Below, piece after piece: positions 60,166 through 64,000 of a stretch of 64,000 nucleotides of DNA. Source of the DNA: Beroe forskalii (Eukaryota; Ctenophora; Nuda; Beroida; Beroidae); contig WFMF01000025.1 in the NCBI GenBank assembly GCA_011033025.1, positions 124,001 through 188,000 on the forward strand, given 5' to 3'. The position numbers and the translations under genes were made by a program. The notes beneath the pieces are model-generated. The model did no database searches. It was not told the origin of the DNA and saw only the letters and a list, made by a program, of their open reading frames with translations. Position 1 is the first letter of the stretch. Each line of letters begins with the position of its first letter.

Positions 60166-60855
60166 GGGTGGTGTTTCCGTTGCTTCCTCGTGTAACTCTG
60201 ATCAGCTGTCAACTCTACCGTGCACCACGACTCTATGTTAGACATGCTCACACCTACAGCAATGTTGCAAGTTAATAGCTTTTATGTTATTAACCTCTAT
60301 TGATAAACTTAGGATAAGAAATGGATCAAATTTAATTCAACCACATCTAACATTTTGACAACAAAGGGATAGATCAAAGACAGTTATCATCAAATAATGC
60401 ACAGAGGGGATTGAAATCGGCCTCAATAAGTTCATTTAATTCAATCATTGAACTGTCCCTGGAATCTGCAATAAAAAATACTCAATTATATGAAAAATTC
60501 AGATTGATGCATTAATCAAAATAAAAAATCAAAAAGATCCATCTATACAGTAATTTCGAAATTGAATTTTTAGTAGAAAATAAGAAAATCATGTTATTGT
60601 TCCCATAAAATATATTAAAATTCCAAATTCACAGATTAGTAAAATAGTAAAAAGGGTCGGAAAGATTTAATTCATTATTAGACCTTTTTAATTAAATTAA
60701 AGTTGGATACATACACGTGCAGTGGTCTTCATACTAATTAATTGAAATGAAAAGATAAAACTATTTACAGATTAAAAACACAAGAATTAAAAGTCAAGAA
60801 AGAATAAATCTACAGTATTTGAAAGTAACTAAAGTTTTTATTTTCATCAAACATT
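60166..60855. other. Intergenic spacer before the MYND gene 3' end
   Basis: AT-rich sequence with no gene, repeat or strong signal other than the poly(A) signal of the minus-strand gene at its right edge. Confidence 0.6.
60837..60842 (-). terminator. Poly(A) signal of the MYND gene
   Basis: AATAAA on the minus strand begins about 13 nt after the stop codon, implying a very short 3' UTR. Confidence 0.65.
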
Positions 60856-61509
60856 CTACCACTTAGTGATATTGTATGTACAATCGAGGAAAACATCAAG
60901 AGATAAATCAGGATTGACGATGGCCTTTAAATACAGCTTTTTCAGCCTGGGATGCGGTGTCACGGAGCCCACCAAACCATCCTTATAAATTTTTTCACGC
61001 AATGCCACAAAATTATTGTCTGAATCCATAATGAATGTTTGGTAGCTCTTTGATTCGTTGTAGACGCACAAGGCCATTGTAGGATCAATAGCTGTCTGTA
61101 TTTTCACAATCATTTCGGTATGCTTACCTCCAAACATTCTCATGAATTCTTGTTGAGTAGAGGTGTGATAAAATATTGGGTTGTGTCCTTGTGGATTGAA
61201 GGAAGGGAAAACTTTGATTACGTTACAGTTCTTCTCATGGTCTTCCCAATCAGCTTCCTGACAAGTAGCACTGCAATATCTGACTGATTTACAAGCTCCA
61301 CATTTAAATAGTTTCACTTCACTCCGACTCTTTTCACACACTTTACAGCAACGTTTGCCTGATGTCTTGCAGCTGCTTTTATGGGATTTCCAATCGTTTC
61401 TCTGACATTGAGTGTTGCAGTACCATGCCGATTTACATCCTTTACATTTGAGCAATTCTGGCCCACTTTGTCCGCAGGAGCGACAAAAAGCATTAGCAGG
61501 ATCGTCCAT
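60856..61509 (-). CDS. Protein with two MYND zinc fingers, 217 aa
   Basis: The chosen start is ATG at 61509-61507, with G at -3 and G at +4 (GGGGATGG). The frame is open further upstream but without an ATG, and it runs back to an acceptor TTTTATTTTCTAG at about 61624, so the upstream part is probably 5' UTR. MYND finger 1 uses C9, C12, C22, C25, C31, C35, H43 and C47. Finger 2 uses C55, C58, C70, C73, C79, C83, H91 and C95. All ligands of both are present (YCNTQCQRNDWKSH, YCSATCQEADWEDH). The remaining 120 residues (from IKVFPSFNPQGHNPIFYHTS to TYNITKW) form a globular-looking domain I do not recognise. MYND fingers are protein-interaction modules that often bind proline-rich motifs. There is no SET domain, so it is not a SMYD methyltransferase. 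The specific role is unknown. Confidence 0.85.
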   Translation of the reverse strand: MDDPANAFCRSCGQSGPELLKCKGCKSAWYCNTQCQRNDWKSHKSSCKTSGKRCCKVCEKSRSEVKLFKCGACKSVRYCSATCQEADWEDHEKNCNVIKVFPSFNPQGHNPIFYHTSTQQEFMRMFGGKHTEMIVKIQTAIDPTMALCVYNESKSYQTFIMDSDNNFVALREKIYKDGLVGSVTPHPRLKKLYLKAIVNPDLSLDVFLDCTYNITKW

Positions 61510-61623
61510 CCCCTGCTTTATCCCGAAAGTTAAGCCATTCAAAGGCAGAGAAGCTTGGGTGCCATGACTTCTCAAATTTAGTGCGGATTGAAACGTCGAA
61601 TATTCAATGTATACCAATGAATT

Positions 61624-62180
61624 CTAGAAAATAAAACACATATTCAAGGTCATCTCATCAATTTCACTCAGCTGAAATCATCATTCACACCAAAATTATA
61701 TGTATTAGCGAACAGTTTTACTGAACTGACCAAAAATAGCCACATTTATTTCCAATTTTCAAGATTGATCGGAATCACCAAGGAGATTTGAGCCGCGCTC
61801 AGCCTTGAAAACGTATTTTGTACAACTTTGAGGTCAAAATTTGCGCGCAATTTGCGCGCGCCATCTTTGATTACAAATTCAAAACATCCGCCCAAATTAT
61901 CCAGGCTATGGAGCAATAGATCATGCCTTCTATGCGGTAAAATTCTACGTGTACATTATAGCCATGTAGTTAATAAAATATTTCACGGATGAGTGGCCAA
62001 ATCATACATCAGGGACATGAGCGACTGAAACTACTTCAATTCCGAGTTATCACTGATAATCCAATAGGTATGCCAGGAATTTGAAAAGAGACTGCCTAGA
62101 CTTACACAATGAAATAGTTTTGATTTGGCTATTGCAAAGATTGGGTGTCACTATTCATAAGTTGAACAGAATTCTCCTTG
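61624..62180 (-). other. Inferred 5' UTR intron and leader of the MYND gene
   Basis: On the minus strand a donor GTAAGT begins at 62105 and a good acceptor (TGTGTTTTATTTTCTAG) ends at 61624, giving a 482-bp intron. The leader exon would end at 62106 with TTTCATTGT. No other gene is seen in this stretch. A duplicated GCGCGCAATTTGCGCGC patch lies at about 61835. Confidence 0.35.
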
Positions 62181-62719
62181 CTTTAGAGCTTAACATGAAT
62201 AGACCTTGTATTAATGATGTTAAATTTCCCAATTCTTCCTCGTCTTTTATTTATTGAAAAAAGGAAAGTATTGGCATCCTTGATACTATTAAAGATACAG
62301 AATTGAATATTTGCACAATACTTGTGTATTTGTAGAGGCTATTTTTGGACAAGCCCGGGACAGAAGGCTGAGTGCTACATAACGACTAAATTTCAGTCGC
62401 ATTCAAGGAAAGGCCAACATAAAAGTGTCATTAGAAACATCTTTAAACACATAACAAATAGTTTCATGGCAACAAAGAATCTGAAAAGAGTATCATCTGA
62501 ATTATGTTATTATACATTAATAATTTATATCGTTTGTCTAAAATGGTATTTACAATTATTATACATTTGGTACGACTGACTTATAAATGACAACTTGTGC
62601 ATTCATTTTGCTGTATAAAAATAAACAAAAATTAAGTCTGATAATATACTAGCATCCCCAAAATACTAAACTCTGAAATAAATTATAGTCCTAAATCTAT
62701 TTTTGATCCAATTGGCGTA
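62181..62719. other. Spacer with no recognised feature
   Basis: AT-rich. The plus-strand open frame at 62322-62579 has no protein-like character. It contains only the distal 3' flank of the coiled-coil gene. Confidence 0.55.
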
Positions 62720-62725
62720 TTTATT
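62720..62725 (-). terminator. Poly(A) signal of the coiled-coil gene
   Basis: AATAAA on the minus strand lies about 35 nt beyond the stop at 62760. Confidence 0.55.
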
Positions 62726-62759
62726 GGCGCGTCTTTTCTTTTCGAATTGTTATTATTAT

Positions 62760-63161
62760 TCACACGACTATAGTTTCCGTTTTAGATCGTATTTTAGGCA
62801 GCGATTGCGAAGCATTCGACCCACTTGAGGACGAAACCTGAGTGTTTTCCCTGATCTTGTTGGCACTGTTGACCTTGCTGTTGTCACTATTGACTTTGTT
62901 GTTGTCACTGTTGATCTGATACTTGAGTTTATCCAGATTCTCCGTAAGTTCCTTCCTCTCCTCACATTCCTGCTGAACGATCCTCTGCAACACCAGCACC
63001 TCACTCTCCAGCTGACTGTTCTTCGATTTCACGGACTTCAGGGCCTCAATCGGCCGGGTAGCTGCTTTACCCTCCAGCTTCTTGATAGTAGTCTCGTATC
63101 CGCTGATCTGTTCGTTCAGCTGTGCTATCGTATTCGATAGCGAGCCTTTCTCGGATGCCAT
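62760..63161 (-). CDS. Coiled-coil protein, 133 aa or C-terminal part of a larger one
   Basis: The frame runs from ATG 63161 to a stop at 62762-62760. Residues about 8-85 are heptad-like (NTIAQLNEQISGYETTIKKL, then NSQLESEVLVLQRIVQQECE and ELTENLDKLKYQIN). A tandem NSDNNKVNSDNSKVNSANK stretch follows, then a serine-rich tail ending TETIVV, which resembles a class I/II-like PDZ ligand (inference). The start context is poor (T at -3) and a TGA lies three codons upstream. Another frame of the same strand is open from an acceptor-like site near 63255 and reads EYSKDLQGKEQAIRDIEKSF, also coiled-coil. It overlaps the first 29 codons of this frame. The real product may therefore join the two through an unseen splice or a frameshift. 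I do not recognise the family. Confidence 0.55.
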   Translation of the reverse strand: MASEKGSLSNTIAQLNEQISGYETTIKKLEGKAATRPIEALKSVKSKNSQLESEVLVLQRIVQQECEERKELTENLDKLKYQINSDNNKVNSDNSKVNSANKIRENTQVSSSSGSNASQSLPKIRSKTETIVV

Positions 63162-63470
63162 AAAACTTCATAGCGAATGATTTCTCAATGTCCCGGATAG
63201 CTTGTTCCTTGCCCTGCAAGTCCTTGCTGTACTCCCTTGCTACACCCCTAGACTGTTGGGTGCTTGGTAAGCTTATATAGATTATTATGCGATGCTCAGT
63301 ACCTTGTTTACTGCTATCTTAATCACGTTTACCTAGTGTACAGTATTGCTGCACTCTGAGGTATGCAGAGGTACTAGGTACGGGGTATTGTGTATTGTAA
63401 GCTTCTTCACCTGGTTTTCTTCTAATGATGACTTGGAAAGCTGATGACGTATCGTATACTTCTAATTCAG

Positions 63471-63537
63471 GATGACAATGAGGACGAATCCGACATGCCC
63501 GGATCATGGGTCAAGGAGATAGTCCTACCACTGGAGG
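63471..63537 (+). CDS. DRC7: DRC7 internal exon
   Basis: The acceptor is ACTTCTAATTCAG, phase 0. The donor is GAGG|GTGGGT, phase 1. It encodes DDNEDESDMPGSWVKEIVLP LE in 22 codons. The acidic run followed by MP-SWV-I is a segment I recall from the middle of animal DRC7/CCDC135 (acidic stretch, FDMPHSWVEQIEIS in human). DRC7 is a subunit of the nexin-dynein regulatory complex on axonemal doublet microtubules. Confidence 0.75.
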
Positions 63538-63761
63538 GTGGGTATTCATTATTTCAACTGATGACGACAATGACAAGATAGTATTAGATTATTAGCCAAA
63601 TTATAGCTTTTGTTGCCATATAATACCATCTTCTCAGCCGAAACGTGCTGCAATTTTTTGGAATTTGGCAATTGTAAAATTTGGAAACGATATCAAGTGA
63701 GGAATTTTAATTTAGATATTTGTATATTTCGATGCCTAACGCCCTGTCCCTCCCTGTTTAG

Positions 63762-63890
63762 ACCTGCAAAGACGGTGTCCGCAAGGGAAGAAGACAGTGC
63801 TCTACAAACAGGCGAAGTACGAGATATTCGCCGAGTATCTGATGCAGGATGGCATGGTCGCGAGACTCACCGAGTACGCTGACAGCGCAC
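63762..63890 (+). CDS. DRC7: DRC7 internal exon
   Basis: The acceptor CCCTGTTTAG|AC completes an Asp codon split by the previous intron. It encodes LQRRCPQGKKTVLYKQAKYE and IFAEYLMQDGMVARLTEYAD, matching the DRC7 pattern RCP-GKK--YK-AK-E---YL--GLVSRLT-Y. The donor GCGCAC|GTGAGT is phase 1. The exon end and donor are repeated with a 35-bp period beyond the exon. Further exons lie past the window end. The N-terminal half of DRC7, about 400 residues in the family, is not seen upstream. Confidence 0.82.
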
Positions 63891-64000
63891 GTGAGTGTCT
63901 GTTTGTCTTTACGCTGACACCGCACGTGAGTGTCTGTTTGTCTGTTCGCAGACAGCGCACGTGGGTGTCTGTTTGTCTGTACGCTGACAGCGCACGTGAG
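63876..64000 (+). repeat. 35-bp repeat duplicating an exon 3' edge and donor
   Basis: The unit ACGCTGACAGCGCACGTGAG + TGTCTGTTTGTCTGT begins inside the DRC7 exon and continues to the window end. Donor-like CAC|GTGAGT or GTGGGT occurs at 63891, 63926, 63961 and 63996. The unit is not a multiple of three. Using the second or third donor shifts frame, and using the fourth (three units, 105 nt) restores it. The intervening sequence has no stop in the exon frame. Confidence 0.9.

Overview
The window is nuclear DNA of an animal. It carries spliced genes with GT-AG introns of 0.15 to 7 kb, an AT-rich non-coding background and many repeats. The recognisable proteins are a PP2A B55 regulatory subunit, a CPEB2-4/Orb2-type RNA-binding protein, a two-MYND-finger protein, a coiled-coil protein and the ciliary protein DRC7. 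Motile-cilium machinery and a CPEB2-4 gene fit an aquatic invertebrate. The phylum cannot be fixed from this sequence.

Layout. Bases 580-839 (+) are the last coding exon of a PPP2R2/B55 gene whose other exons lie upstream of the window. Bases 840-4600 are gene-free apart from two short palindromes. Bases 4600-14530 are a nest of transposable elements: two small elements with TWA target duplications, a 219-bp GGTAT-type MITE, and a long-TIR element of about 9 kb. The long-TIR element holds a broken viral-type envelope-like gene. A 5,151-bp foldback of the GGTAT family, filled with a 16/64-bp minisatellite that reverses orientation in the middle, has inserted into its left TIR. Bases 16434-38535 (+) hold a CPEB gene: eight firm coding exons with fully consistent phases (573 codons), an 18-nt in-frame microexon and a less certain 46-codon cassette exon. 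Its introns carry several tandem repeats. One of these is an array of five copies of an exon's own 5' edge, with acceptor AGs.

Bases 38536 to about 39700 look like the CPEB 3' UTR. Bases 39700-60850 are about 21 kb without a recognised gene. They hold a 385-bp palindromic MITE, minisatellites, E-box/CCAAT clusters and two weak candidate exons. The last 3.2 kb are gene-dense: a MYND-finger gene (-), a coiled-coil gene (-) and two internal exons of DRC7 (+) whose downstream intron edge is tandemly duplicated.

The genes do not form an operon or a common pathway. CPEB binds U-rich 3' UTR elements to control translation, B55 is a phosphatase adaptor, and DRC7 belongs to the axonemal nexin-dynein regulatory complex. 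A recurring theme is short tandem duplication across exon edges, at CPEB and DRC7 and possibly at a third site. This could create competing splice sites.
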